Below are positions 1-12,601 of a stretch of DNA of 64,000 bases, piece after piece. How positions within the stretch are numbered: position 1 is the first letter of the stretch; each line of letters begins with the position of its first letter. This stretch comes from Himantopus leucocephalus (lineage: Eukaryota; Chordata; Aves; Charadriiformes; Recurvirostridae), in the NCBI GenBank assembly GCA_003993805.1, contig RSEF01000002.1, positions 1,687,161 to 1,751,160 on the forward strand, given 5' to 3'. The notes beneath the pieces were generated by a model, which was not told where the DNA came from, made no database searches, and was given only the letters and a program-made list of their open reading frames with translations. The translations under genes were made by a program, and so were the position numbers.

Positions 1-2396
1 AGTGATAAAAAGCCTCTGACAATTGATAATAGCAAGGCCATCTGTCACTTTGAAAACCTGTATTTTTAGTGGAAGGAACAGAATCAAACTCTTTTACCCC
101 AGTAAGGAAAAAAAACAAAACCAAACAACTCTTCCCATACATAAAACATAAAGCATATGAATAACACATAGGCATTCCATCGCGCTCCTCCTCAGGAGAT
201 CCCAAAGCACAGTAGATACTCTCTGTCATTCACATTACTACATCTGGGACACCGAAGTGCATGGAGGTGAAGTAACTGATAAGCATCAAGCCTTTGACCT
301 GAGCCAGGGAAAGAGCCTGTGTCTCTTAAAGACAGTCTACTGTGCCAGCGACAAGGGTCCATAGCGTTATAAGTAACAAATATGATCTACATCATTAAAG
401 TTTCTTTTGCTTTTCTGTAAGGAAGATGTTAGTCAGGTTTCTAGCTAGTATTCAACTTTCATTGTTAGAACTAAAGAATCGGATGGAATTGGGGCTGAAA
501 CTTCGAACAGTCTCAAATTGCTGCAAGCTGTGGAAATTTTGATTCCTGTGCATTACAGGAAAGAAAGATGGAAATGAAAAATTTAAAAAAAAATAATTAA
601 AAATTAAAAGATCAGACTTGGATCTCTTTGGGCTTTCCACTGAACAACTCACATTTGATCGGGTGCATCTGGCAAAACGCAAATGTAAAATTCTAAGATA
701 ATCACTGTGTGAAGATCTGTGAAGATCTATGAAGATCTAGTCATAAAATCAACAAAGTCTGAAGAACAGGTCAACTCATCCTGAAGTGCACATCTAAAAT
801 AGATCAGATCATCAAACCTCAATAGCGCTGACTATGAAGAGAGGTCAACATGACTAGCTCAGATGCAGACATCCACTATGGATGTCCAAAGACAGATGAA
901 AAGTATCCTCTCATAGTAAAGGACCAGGGCACCAGTAAAACTAAAGCTCTTCCTAATGCTGATAGGCAGTAAAAATGCCAATGAAAAATTAGATTGTACA
1001 TGGAACAAGTTGAAAACATTATGGTGGAGTATCCTGCCTTTATGTGAAACAAAAGAGAAGCTTCAGTGGGAATGTGGGTTCAGTTCTGATGGTTCGAAGA
1101 CAAAAACGTACTGCCAGAGCTGGAGAAATTCCACAGAAGGACCATGAGATAAGGGAAGGCACAGAAAATCTGCCATTTGAAGAGTTTAAAAAGACTAGGA
1201 TTGTTCACCTCCATGAGTAGATGAATATAATTAAAGCCATGTTCACTGTGGCTGCTTTGTCACATATATTCAGGGTGGCAACTACCCATACCTGGGTATC
1301 TCTAAGTGGCCAGATCTAAAACAGTCTTCCTGGGCTCCAAATAGACTTGATTAACAGACACAGAAAACTCTGCAGGGTCACTCATTCAGTTTCTTAGAGG
1401 TATTTAGAATAAGGCAGACAAACCATACTCTGATAAATCTGATAAAATCTTTCTCTTCATTGATAATAAATGCTAGATAAATAAACTTTGGGTATCTGAC
1501 TCTGAGGTGTTTGAAACTAGGGGAGATAAATACTTTCTTCTTTTAAAATTAAAAAAAAAAAAGAGAAAGAAGAGTAGTACATGGATCTGCTTCTCCTCTG
1601 CAAAAATGAACTGTGAATCTGACTACCACATGACATGATACAATACCGCTAAAAGCTGGTTAAGATTCCAGGAGAAACATGATCATTAGATGGTTAAAAA
1701 GAATATTTTGGTATAAAAAAAATATAAACTTATACAGAAAGACTGTAAAAACCTCAGATTCAAACTGATTAAGCTAATCTTTAACTTTTATTGCTCAAAA
1801 GAGATAATTTGTGTTACAAACTGTAACATCTACTTAATACGAAGGGTTTTACACTTTACTCCAGCCGATACTCACACTCAGAAAAAAGTTATTAAGTTAT
1901 TTCTGGGATTGATTATGTACATTTTTATGCTGATAGAGAAGATGGAAGTTCCCATTTCTGTCTAACACAGGATTTCCTCTTCTAGTTGGAAATTACTCAG
2001 TCTCATTGATCGAATGCAAATTCCATAAACTTCACTATAGCTCTGCAGGACTTAAGGACTGCACCCTGCCTAGCAATATTGTCTGCATTTGATTTACTAT
2101 GCAGATTACTTTTAGAGCATGTCTCAAAGAACCTTCATTTATTTCTTCATCAGATACACAAGTCTATCACCTTATATGACTGGATGACTGGTTGACTAAA
2201 ACGCAGTGCCATGATAAAGTAAAACCTAGATTGAGACAGACTGATGTGGTCAAACAGACTTTAAAGGCCAAAGAAAAACTCTCCATCTGCGCTGATGCTT
2301 TTGAAAAGAAAGCTGATAGGGACACAGAACACAGCGAGACCTGTAAAATAGTTTGGAAAATGAGTTACCATCAAAGCAAAGTGTTTATGCAAAATG
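1..2396. other. single-copy non-coding DNA
   Basis: No convincing gene, exon or repeat was recognised apart from the short 10-bp tandem repeat at 711-738. The open frames here are under 80 codons, have no recognisable domain and overlap on both strands, as expected by chance in AT-rich DNA. It may be intergenic or intronic; the sequence does not decide. Confidence 0.6.
711..738. repeat. 10-bp tandem repeat, about 3 copies
   Basis: The unit GAAGATCTGT / GAAGATCTAT / GAAGATCT is repeated head to tail with one substitution between copies. It is a short minisatellite-like array with no visible coding context. Confidence 0.8.
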
Positions 2397-3516
2397 TTTG
2401 ACACTGTCCCACTTGACATCCTGGTCTCTAAATGAGAGAGACACAGATTTGACAGATGGACCACTCAATGGGTAAGGAACTGGCTGGATGGTCACACCCG
2501 AAGAGTGCTGGTCAATGGTTGGATGTCCAAGTGGAGACCAGTGATGAGTGGTGTTCCTCAGGGGTTTGTACTGGGACCGGTGTTGTCTAACATCTTTGTT
2601 GGCAACATGAAGAGTAGGGTTGAGTGCACCCTCAGCAAGCTTGCCCATGACACCAAGATGTGTGGAGTGGTTGATACACTGGAGGGAAGGGATGTCGTCC
2701 AGAGGGACAGGGACAGGCTGGAGAGGTGGGCCTGTGTGAACCTCATGACATTCAACAAGGCCAAGTGCACCTGAGTCAAGGCAATCCCATGCACAAATAT
2801 AGACTGGGCAGAGAATGGATTGAGAGCAGCCCTGAGGAGAAGGGCTTGGTGGTGTTGGGTGATGAGAAGCTTAACATGAGCTGGCAATGTGCACTCGCAG
2901 TCCAGAAAGCCAACTGCATCCTGGGCAGCATCAAAAAAGCATGGTCAGAAGGTCGAGGGAGGTGATTCTGCCCCTCTAATCTGCTCTGGTGACACCCCTC
3001 CTGGAATATTGTGTCCAGCTCTGGAGCACCCAGCAATAAGAAGGACATGGACCTGTTGAAGTGAGTGCAGAGGAGGACCACGAATATGATCAGAGGGCTG
3101 GAGCACCTCTCCTACGAAGACAGGCTGAGACAGTTGGGGGTGTTTAGCCTGGAGAAGAGAAGGCTCCAGGGAGAACTTATAGTGGCCTTCCAGTAACTGA
3201 AAGGCGCCTACAAGAAAGCCGGAGAGGGACTTTTTACAAAGGCATGTAGTGATAGGACAAGGGGGAATGGCTTCAAACTGGAAAAGGGGAGATTTAGATT
3301 AGATAGCAGGATAAAATTTTTCACTCTGATGGTGGTGAGGCACTGAAAGAAATTGCCCAGGGAAGTTGTGGATGACCCATCCCTGGAGGTGTTCAAGGCC
3401 AGGCTGGATGGGACTTTGAGCAACCTGGTCTGGTGGGAGGTCTCCCTGCCCATGGCAGGGGGGATGGAACTAGATGATCTTTAAGGTACCTTTCAACATA
3501 AACTGTTCTATAATCC
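2397..3516 (+). mobile_element. CR1 LINE, 5'-truncated, 3' end of ORF2 plus 3' tail
   Basis: This is the longest CR1 copy in the window. It starts inside the ORF2 reverse transcriptase (FDTVP-like, around 2397-2411), continues through a clear RT block (SGVPQG at about 2547-2564, then VLGPVLSNIF), and ends with the CR1 3' region (CCTGGAGGTGTTCAAGGCC-like) and a decayed tail (GTTCTATAATC) at about 3516. The usual FADD active-site motif reads LAHD at 2640-2651, so the first catalytic aspartate is lost. An early stop at about 2772 and a frame change into the block starting at about 2775 ([10 protein letters not shown]) break the reading frame. CR1 elements copy by target-primed reverse transcription in the germ line; this copy is inactive. 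5' truncation is normal for CR1. Confidence 0.95.
2505..2774 (+). pseudogene. CR1 ORF2 reverse transcriptase fragment (inactive)
   Basis: This is an open stretch of 89 codons inside the CR1 copy. It covers the middle of the RT palm: the SGVPQG motif, the DTLEGRD segment and the [10 protein letters not shown] segment, all typical of CR1-clade RT. The catalytic YADD/FADD box is changed to AHDT. The frame closes right after KAKC, where active copies continue into the C-terminal RT part; that continuation lies in another frame at 2775-2965. It has no RNase H or endonuclease part, since those lie upstream or are absent in the family. It is a repeat fossil, not a host gene. Confidence 0.9.
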
Positions 3517-3950
3517 CCTTCCAAAAAACCTTCTGAATGTCACCTTAGGGATGATCTGATAATAACCCAAAAAATCTCTAGAATGAGATAATTTTTATAG
3601 CCTATGTACAATGTAATTTGATTTAAGAGCAAATCCATGGCTATGGCTGACCTCATGTGTTTGAAAAAGCACAAAAAGGTCATTGCTGTATGGCTTAAAG
3701 CAATATCTGCAGGTGTGAATTTTAAAATAGATGAAAAGTAAGTGTTCAGAAAACACTTTCAGATTTTATATGATTTCCATGTGGTAGAACACTGTGTGGC
3801 ATCATCAGCTTCAGTTTCAGTTGTGGTGAAATTTAGAGCAGGATGTAAATACAATCTCTACAAGTTTTCTCCCAAAAGGCACATGCTTACTGCCCTGTTT
3901 TATTAAATGCTCAATTCCAGGTAGTCTGGATAGTCATGACCGTTTGAGAT

Positions 3951-3999
3951 TTGGGGGTTTTGGTTTTTTTTTGGTTTTTGTTGTTGGTTTTTCTTTTTT
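3951..3999. repeat. low-complexity (GTTT)-rich run
   Basis: The stretch is almost entirely T and G with repeated GGTTTT units. Confidence 0.75.
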
Positions 4000-4720
4000 G
4001 AATAAAGCTTGTAACCATGAACACAGTTATTTTTGTCCTTTTGCACTTCCTACTAAGCATGCTCTTCTTGTTGTGTTTAGTGAATATATGTTTTTCAAAG
4101 AGCACTTGTTTTCTTCGTTTCTCAGCACTTAGAGAAGATCATACACCAGTGAGGACTAGGTCTCTGAAAAAGACTTCGTCTCCTGCTACAGGGCTTGAAG
4201 GTACTCTGATGCATCTCGTGAGGTTGTAGTGTGCGTGGCTTACAGGTGGTACAATACTGCACTGGGGTTACCTGCTTGTTCCAGCCTGGCTCAGTGCCGT
4301 ACCACACCAATACTCCTCGTTGAAGAAAAAACTTTTCCTCAGTCATGTATAGTGAGAAAGTTCAACTGCTCACAGATCATAGGTATCTCTGCAGATTTGG
4401 CACCTTTGTTGTGCAACCACTTGTTGAACTGAAGATTTCAGCCTAGTACATATGAAATCCAGCACATTTCAGGTTGGACTGATGACCTCCTACTTTACAC
4501 TTATGAGTAGCTTCATGTCTCCAGATCACTTCATGGACTAATGCTGAACTCTGCAGTATTGGATTGAGCTGAGCAGAACAGATTAAAATCTGTCGCCATG
4601 TAAACATGTAGAACTTGGATGCTATAATATCCAAGTTGATCTAATGCTACAAAGCACCTGGCAGACATTGTGTGGTAGATGAATAATCTTTTACTGCAGC
4701 CCACACAGTGCTGCCATCTC

Positions 4721-4736
4721 TTTATTTATTTATTTA
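4721..4736. repeat. (TTTA)n microsatellite
   Basis: There are four tandem TTTA units. Confidence 0.85.
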
Positions 4737-5164
4737 AAGGTAGAATTTTTTTCACATACTTATACAGGAGAGAGGTGGGTTTAGCTCTAGAAATAGCTAC
4801 AATGAGATACAGATGAGTAACATTACAAGCCCATTAAGGTATCATATATTTTTTTCTCTTTATCAACCCGTGGGAAGTCCTGCTCTTCACTGTTGACTTT
4901 AGACATTTTTACTGTACAGTCTAAACTTAAATTGTTGTAATAAATTAAGGAAGTCTGAGTAGCCTTTTAAGGATAACAATTATTCCAACTCATCAATTGT
5001 TGTTATTTTATTTTCAGCAAAATCAGTATGTCAGTGCATTTACTTAAGGCTGCAAGATAGATGTCAGAAGGAGTAGAACTGGTTGTGAGATATACGACCT
5101 CCAGGAATTACACAGATTGGCACCCGTGCTTCACAGTATATAAATGTTCTGGATGCTTAACAGG

Positions 5165-5680
5165 ATGCTGAGTACTGCACACAGCTCTGGAGCCCTCAGC
5201 ACAGGGAAAACATGGACATGTTGGTGCAGGTTCAGAGAAGGGCTGTGAAAATGATTAGAGGGCTGGAGTACCTCTCTTATAAGGACAAGGCTGAGAGAGT
5301 TGGGGTTGTTCAGCCTGCAGAAGAGGAGGCTCCAGGGAGACCTTAGTGCAGCCCTTCAGTACTTAAAGAGGGCTTATAAGAAAGATAGAGACTTTTTACC
5401 AAGGCCAGTAGTGGCAGAAGGGGAAACAGCTTTAAACTGAAAAAAGGTAGGTTTAGATTTGACAAAAAGAAGAAATTTTTTATGATGAAGGTTTTGAGAC
5501 ACTGGAAGAGGTTGCCCAGAGACGCTGGGGATGATCCATCCCTGGAAGTGTCCAAGGTCAAGTTGGATGGGGCTTTGAGCTACCCGAACTGGCGAAAGAT
5601 GTCCCTGCCCACAGTAGGAGGGTTGGAACTAGATGATCTCTAAGGTCCCTTCAAACCCAAGCTATTCTATGATTCTATGA
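5165..5680 (+). mobile_element. CR1 LINE, 5'-truncated 3' end
   Basis: This covers the last ~0.5 kb of a CR1. It begins in the ORF2 C-terminal coding part (GAGTACTGCACACAGCTCTGG block, then the region for RGLEYLSYKDK) and runs through the 3' region (ACTAGATGATCTCTAAGGTC) to a clean ATTCTATGATTCTATGA tail ending at 5680. The tail is less decayed than in the copy at 2397-3516. Its frame is interrupted, so it is non-coding today. An ORF on the opposite strand (5343-5561) is only the antisense shadow of this repeat. Confidence 0.95.
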
Positions 5681-8600
5681 AACCATCCTTATTTTTTTGG
5701 GTTTTTTTATTTGTTCATAGAAGAGTTTAGAAGAAGGTCAGCCATGTAGTGATATTACCCTGCCATATTCTCTCAATCTCCAGCGATATGCAGTTTAGAG
5801 GTTTCCTGAAGGAAAATGATGTCCTTATTTTAATAGCACGCGATAGACTTTGCCTAAATTTCTCTAAATTTCTTCAGAGCCTTCTGTACCTGAAAATGTT
5901 TAGCCTCTGGAGCATGCTTTGGTGAAGAGTAACAGTTTAAATATAAGTTATATGAAGAAATATATCCTTTTCCTTGTTCTGTATGGATTACAAAATGCCA
6001 TCACTTCTGTATTGCCTATAAGAACTAATAGTCTTTCAGACTCTCTATTACTCCCACAGTTCAGGTCAACTTCCTGCCATTGTACCTGCAGAAACCTGCA
6101 TGAATTTTCTAATATTAAATCTCTATAAAGAGTGATGAAACTTTTTTCATCTCCAAATTCAGATGCATTTCAAAAATTTAAGCCAAGTCTGGTAAACAAG
6201 TTCTTCTGGGTTTTTTTGTTTATTTGTTTGCTTTTTGCTTTTAAATCTGCCTCCCTTTCTCTGATCTTGTCTGTCATCCCTACCATTTTCTGTACATTGC
6301 CTTTCACTGTTTGAATGCCAAACTAGACCATTAACAAGTGGAAGTGGGAATTCTTCTCCTCTAGCAGTTCATATCCAACCAGGGAAATGTGATTTTGCTC
6401 TAGTGCCCAATTGGGATTCAAGAGACTTTACTGCCTTTAATGGAGCTACCTTCATTTACGTCAGCCAAGAAGCTCAGCTACTAAGTATAATGAGAACATT
6501 GAGTGAATCACTTCTTGATGCGAAGTATTCTTTAACTGGGAAAGCCCATTTCGTGTTGTTCCTAACAGCTTCTCTCTGATGCAGCTGACACAGTTCTCAG
6601 CTTCCTCACAAGCGAAAAGCAAAGAGGCTCCTTGAGAACAAAGTATGAGATGAATAAAATAGAAGTTATGTCTGAGACGTTACCATAGCAATCAAAGTTC
6701 ATGCCTGATGCCAAAATGGTACAACTATAATCACTGATCAAAGAAAAGTGTCCAGTTGTCATGGCAACTCTGAAAGGCTTGTACTTCAATTTCGGCATCT
6801 CCACAATTCCAAACAAACAAATTAATAAATAAATAGGACTGCTAGTAATCTAAATAATTACAGCTTATGTATTTTTAGTATTACCCTGTGATCATGACGT
6901 GTTGAAGTCAAACAACTCGCTAAACCCCCTCAGTAAATCCCACAGCTTCGTCAGTGTCCCATGCATACACCGTAGCCACATTGGATGTTGGTGATTTCTT
7001 TTTTTGTGACATGTGAAAGTGTTTCATGGCCTGATGCCTGCTGGAATGTGTGTTAAGGCATCCTGCTACACGGCATGGGCGTGTCTTTGATGCTAGAAAG
7101 CAAAGTCTGGGAATATGTAGCCCAAGGACTTGTTTATTTGAGGTTCAATAATCGTGAAAAGAATAGAGTGAAAAAAAGCCTTTATAACACAAGCAAATCT
7201 TGGTGGAAGTCATTTAAAAACTGTTGTGCTATTTTTCTTAATGTAAAAGTATGATTTCTGCCTATACTGTGTATGTGCGTATATGGAATGCAGCCTGAAT
7301 GATTGTTAACTAGGAGTTAAAAATATCTCAAGTCCACTGAGGAGAAGAACAAAATCTTTTAATATAAAGTACCCATAATTGTCAGAACGCTATCGGGGAG
7401 CTGGATTCTTGCCTAGATGTAAGTCAATCTTTATCTTATGTCGTATGCACTGGTGACTATGTTCCTGCCCTTAGCATTTCAAGGAGTGAAAACAGAAAAA
7501 CAAAATGAAAAAAGTTATAATTCCAATTATTTTTTGGGGAAAAGAAGTAATCTTTTAATGTTTCCTCTTCATCTCCTCTGTTTCTGTACTAGGAGAAAAT
7601 AAATGGCTTTGTGCGTTTTTGTTTCTACCGACCCAAATTGGAATTCAATAGCACATATCAAGATGTATTTTCAACCAACTTCAAAAGATTTTGCCTGCAT
7701 ACTTTTCCCTAAAATGATAAGCTGTTAAAATATGTCTAGGGACATGAGTTTTTTGATGTATCTTGCAAATACTAAATAATGTAGAAACCTCACACACTGT
7801 AATGAAATAGGGCACAGAAAATACTGGCAAATAGCTTATGAGGAACTGTTCTTTTTCTTCCTGTCTGGAACAGGATGCACTTGTGTTTTCAATGCAAGAT
7901 GCTCATTGTTTAAATCACCCGCGATAAGTTAGCTTAGACTGAATTCTACTTTCAATACTGATGAACCACACAACAGGTTATAAAAAGAGAGCAAATGCTT
8001 GGAGACTTCTGCATTCTCCACCTATAGCAGCAACCACTCATTTACTATTGCCAAGAATTTTTCAGAACCTTTCTAATACCAGATTATTATTTTTTTTCTT
8101 GTTGGCTAAAGCAATTGAGTTTTTTGTTAATGGGAGAATACTTGGTAGAACTCCAGGAAATCATTTTTGGATATTATATTCAGGTACTTCCAATCCTCTA
8201 TTTCTTGCTGGGAATATTGCCAAAACACAACGGATAGCAATGTTTGTAAAAGATATTTTGAGTGTTAGGCTTTAAGTAAGAAGGTTACAGTTAAGTACAA
8301 GATGAAATAAGAAATATTTTTTACAAAACTGTAGTGATAAACTTGTTTGTATTTTTTTCATTATCAGTTCTGAGGAAATGACAGATTATTTAATGCATTG
8401 ATTAAAACTTAAGCTTTTTCACAAAATTGTGGATTGAAATAGGAATACATAATTTTACACATTTTATCTCCTCCAAGGAAGCAAACTGCAAATCATTTTC
8501 ATTCTTTGCAAAGTTAATTAAGTATTTCCTTATTATGATGATAACCTGTATACTTTCTTCTTGAAAGCCATGAACCAGTATGAAGCACAATGACAAATTT

Positions 8601-8808
8601 TTTTCAGTCTGTTCTGTTAGATGCCATCACACACATCTGTTAAAAAAAATTAAATCTTTGATTCATTTCTTCTTCATCTTGGCTGGAGCTGAAAAATATT
8701 AGGAACTTAAAAACAGATGCAGTGGATGGCACCAGAGAGTCAGTCCAGCCTGGTAACTTCTCTCCAACGGTGGCCAAAGTGGATGTCTGCACAAGAGTAC
8801 TAGAACAG
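5681..8808. other. single-copy non-coding DNA
   Basis: Nothing recognisable as gene, repeat or RNA was seen. Open frames are at most 104 codons (7961-8275), with no domain and no supporting splice context. It could be intron or intergenic DNA. Confidence 0.55.
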
Positions 8809-9103
8809 AGCAAGCATATGGGCATTGCATAGCTTAGTTGCGTTGCTCACAACTACTCTCACAGAAACCTACTATTTCAGGATCAGGAGTGGTTAGTGAT
8901 GAACGCGAGTCCTCTGTTTTTGTATTCTGTGAACTTCGGTTCGCCCTTGGACCCATNAGCAAGCATATGGGCATTGCATAGCTTAGTTGCGTTGCTCACA
9001 ACTACTCTCACAGAAACCTACTAGTTCAGGATCAGGAGTGGTTAGTGATGAATGGGAGTCTAGTTTTTATATTCTGTGAACTTCGGTTCGCCCTTGGACC
9101 CAT
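8809..9103. repeat. N-separated direct duplication, 148 and 146 bp copies
   Basis: Copy 1 is 8809-8956, a single N lies at 8957, and copy 2 is 8958-9103. Both begin AGCAAGCATATGGGCATTG and end CGCCCTTGGACCCAT. They differ at several positions, including ATTTCAG/AGTTCAG, and by a short length difference near the middle (CTCTGTTTTTGTATTC against AGTTTTTATATTC). The pattern matches an unmerged overlap of two contig ends, possibly two haplotypes. A genuine tandem duplication cannot be excluded. Confidence 0.9.
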
Positions 9104-10312
9104 GAAAAATTTTAGTACCTGAAATATACTTTGGTAAGGAGTACCATAACTTGCATGAAGAGTTGTCTTGGGTTTTGGGGGGCTTTTTTGTTTGTTTTTT
9201 TAATCTGTTTTGAAGATATTTCCTCCTATCTTCTGTTTATGCCTCAATCCATCTTCATAGGCTTCTCATGACTTCATGGACTTCTACCACACCCTTCATC
9301 AGCCATATTATTTTCTGAACTAGAGAATCCTAGCATACCTCGTCATTGCTTACACAAATGCAGTTCAGCAGCTCTGAATATCCTTTTCTTCTCTGTTTCT
9401 GTTCTTGTTCCTTGTACATTTTGGAGGTGGACAATCAGAACTTGACATTGAGAGGTCCATGGATTCATACAACACTACGCTGATACTTTCAGTATTGTTC
9501 TCAAAAAAATAAAATATTATTATTTTCCTAATAGTTCTCAAGATTAGTTTTGTAGGTTATTATTTGTGCTATACATTTGTCATCTCCTACTCAATCAAAA
9601 GTCAATTGGGATCAAGATATCCTTCTATAATTCCTCATAGCAGTCCTTTTTTCCTCACTATTCCAAATACTGTCATCAGCAAAATGTCATGTCACCATTT
9701 GCCCTTTCCTTTAAGTTAGTTACATATATTTTGACCATTCTAGGTTACAGCACAACACTCAGAGGGATCCCATTGCCAATTTCTCCATTGGGAGAAATAA
9801 TTGTTTATTCCTATCTTCAGTTTCCAACTTTTTATACAACTATTTAACCAAGTGGTGTCCTTCTATTTTATTCAGCAACTATGTGTTTCTCTGACAGCCT
9901 GTTTAATAGTTATTTGGCCCAAGCCATACTGAACAGAACATAAAGGGTAACAGTTTCCATAATGTGGGAATGGATCTTTACTGTGTATGGAAAATATGAC
10001 AGTTTTTTCTGTGAAAGAGTCTTGCAAACAGATGTTTTGATCCCATTCACGTTGCCCTCAGATGAAGCTTTACAATGATATAAACTGCAGTTTGAGAAAG
10101 CTCTACACTGATAGTCCAGAATTTTACACAGATATTCACATTTCCTTGAAAAGCACTGTAGAAGGGCTTCCTCTTGGGTCTTTAATCAACATTTCTGCTT
10201 TCATTGTGGAGAAAGACCTTATTTCCTTTTAGTGGAGGTACTGATTCACCAGTGCTCCTACTTTTATAGGCAATGTCAGGTGTTTTATTATTTTAAATAT
10301 TTGATGTCTGTG

Positions 10313-10336
10313 TATTATTATTATTATTATTATTAT
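10313..10336. repeat. (TTA)n microsatellite
   Basis: About eight tandem TTA units. Confidence 0.9.
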
Positions 10337-10510
10337 ATTTTTCTAGCCCTTTAATGTAGCTATTTTATATTAAATTACTTAAATGTTGAATATTATACTG
10401 TATGTATAAGGTTTGTAACACAAATGGTACTATATCATTTACACCCTTATGCCATGGTTCTATTTAACAAGAAGTCTGATGAGAGGCAACTTAGTAGCAG
10501 ATCAAAACAG

Positions 10511-10528
10511 NAAAAAAAAAAAAAAAAA
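10511..10528. repeat. single N followed by poly-A run
   Basis: An isolated N at 10511 is followed by an unbroken A tract of about 17 bases. The N probably marks a contig join or an unresolved homopolymer length. Confidence 0.75.
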
Positions 10529-12591
10529 AGCTCAACTCATACAGACTCACTTCAAATTTGTTCCAAAAACAGAACAAAGAAAATGACAGTGCAATATGTC
10601 CTGACAGTCTTGAGGTCAATTCAAGTATCATTTGTACCCTTCAGCAGATATAACTTTAAGACAGTAGTTGCTATAAATACGAAATCATGGAAGGGTTTTT
10701 TGGTTAATTTGAAAGAAATGTAAGTGTGTACTCACACTCGGATCATAATAAATGTGTTTTGATGGGCAATCTGGTCGTGCCCAGATCTTGCACGAAGGAC
10801 AGCATAACCACTGCCTGACTTGCAGGGTACTTTACTCCAAGAGGAGCCTCCTTGCATTTGGTCTGGTTGTGATTAAGTCAAGGCTTCTCTGTGTTGAGCA
10901 CTCATTTACACCTCTTTTTCTCTTGGGAGAGAAGGAGAACTTCCCTCAAAGTCCTAGGAAATGGTTTATTTTATCATGGTAGATGCAGAAGTGATAATTG
11001 TCACTTTTGGTGGATCCTGCCCTCCAGAGCAGAATGGCATAGCTAGTCCTTACCACACACAATGGAAAATGGGCATGAATCTCTTCCTTCATCAATGCAA
11101 TACTTTTTCCCCCATTTTCCATTTCACTGGTCCTGATGACACCTACACTGAGTCATATGCTGAAGTAGCACAAGAGAGGAGTAATTAAAGCTTTGTTGAG
11201 TGCTGAAAGAAGTGCAAACAAGACGTCTTTGCATATCTGTAATGGCTCAAATGCATCATTCATCAAAGGGTACAGCTTTCATTCAGTAATAACAGCTTTG
11301 AAAAAAAGATTTCAGCTGGCATTGCATTTTCGTAGAGTTTTGTATGTGATTCATGTTAAGTCAAATGTGTACACACATATATTTTTATATATATATGAGT
11401 ATGTATGGCAGATGATTCAGGCTCTTATTTCCCAGATGGTTGCTGCAACCTAACTTTTCTGAAGCAATGATAAGATCAGTTATATAATTTGTTACATAAG
11501 AAGTTTTTCCTACAACTATCTCATTAAAACGTTTGTTAAGTGAGCGAGAATGAGCTGAGCTGAATCAAACCTCAGGGTGAGCACTTGCGAAAAGACAACC
11601 TTGTAATTTTGCATTTTTAGGGTCAAATCTCCCCCAGTAAAGTAACCAAATCTGATCATTTAACAATCAAAAAAAAAAAAACCCTCAGTGAGCCCTGAGA
11701 GCTAAAATTCAAAATAAGGCAAAACAACGGAAGCAAAAACTGAGGAACAGTTCAGCAAATACAACTTTCTGGACTTGTCTTCCCAGTACCTTGTGTTCTG
11801 CCCTTTATGTCACTTTTATAAACTTACTGGACTAGAAACCTTGAATTAAAGTACAAACAACTAAAATGCTAAGTGGTTTAGGCAGCATTTTCCAACTTAG
11901 TAGTTTCAGAGTGTTAGGAGTGTGTATTTCACTCTTACTATGTTTATAAAAATGAGGACCTAAAGGGGGTCCATCCTGTAGACAGCACGAGCAGTAGGTG
12001 TGAACGTCCAAGTTGAGAGGGAAGAAAATCACATCAGAACAAAGCCCGCTGCCACATTTTCTTACCTCCTTCTGGTAAGAAAGTACAAGGCCAAAGAAAA
12101 TGCTGGGTGGAGAAATAAGACTTTCTAGGTCTTTCTAAAAGATGAACAAAATGTGCTGGAAAGGGAATAATGGAGTCATATAGGGCTGGTTTTGATAGGA
12201 AACAAAGTATTTTGAGAAACTCCCATTTCTTTTTTCTGCCTGCTGTCTAGTGAACAGTTACGCAATTTATTTAGAGCAGTAGAACTGTAAGCAGCTCCTG
12301 ATGTAGGTGTTCTAGGCCTGGTACTTATGTAGTGTAGATCAGTCTACGTCCAGCTTATTGTGGTAATTATGCATCATATGCAAACACAAAATAACATTCT
12401 TACAATCTTCACTGCTGAGCCACAGTGTGGGCTGCCATAAGCAGCTGAACAGGGACGGCAGTTAGGTTGTTATATATAACAGTCATTATTCAATTTGAGA
12501 GGAAGATTGGAATTCAGTCCTTGACAAAAATATGGGAAGATTCAGAAAGGGGAAGGGGTAGAAAAAAAGGATTGGAAGGTAAAAGCAGCAA

Positions 12592-12601
12592 CCCCCCCCC
12601 C
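12592..12601. repeat. C10 homopolymer
   Basis: There are ten consecutive C bases between AGCAA and AACAAATAG. Its length is prone to sequencing error. Confidence 0.9.

Larger units (their letters stand above)
3517..5164. other. single-copy non-coding DNA
   Basis: No gene was recognised. It holds a G/T-rich low-complexity run at about 3951-3999 and a (TTTA)n run at 4721-4736. Open frames are short and overlap on both strands. Confidence 0.6.
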
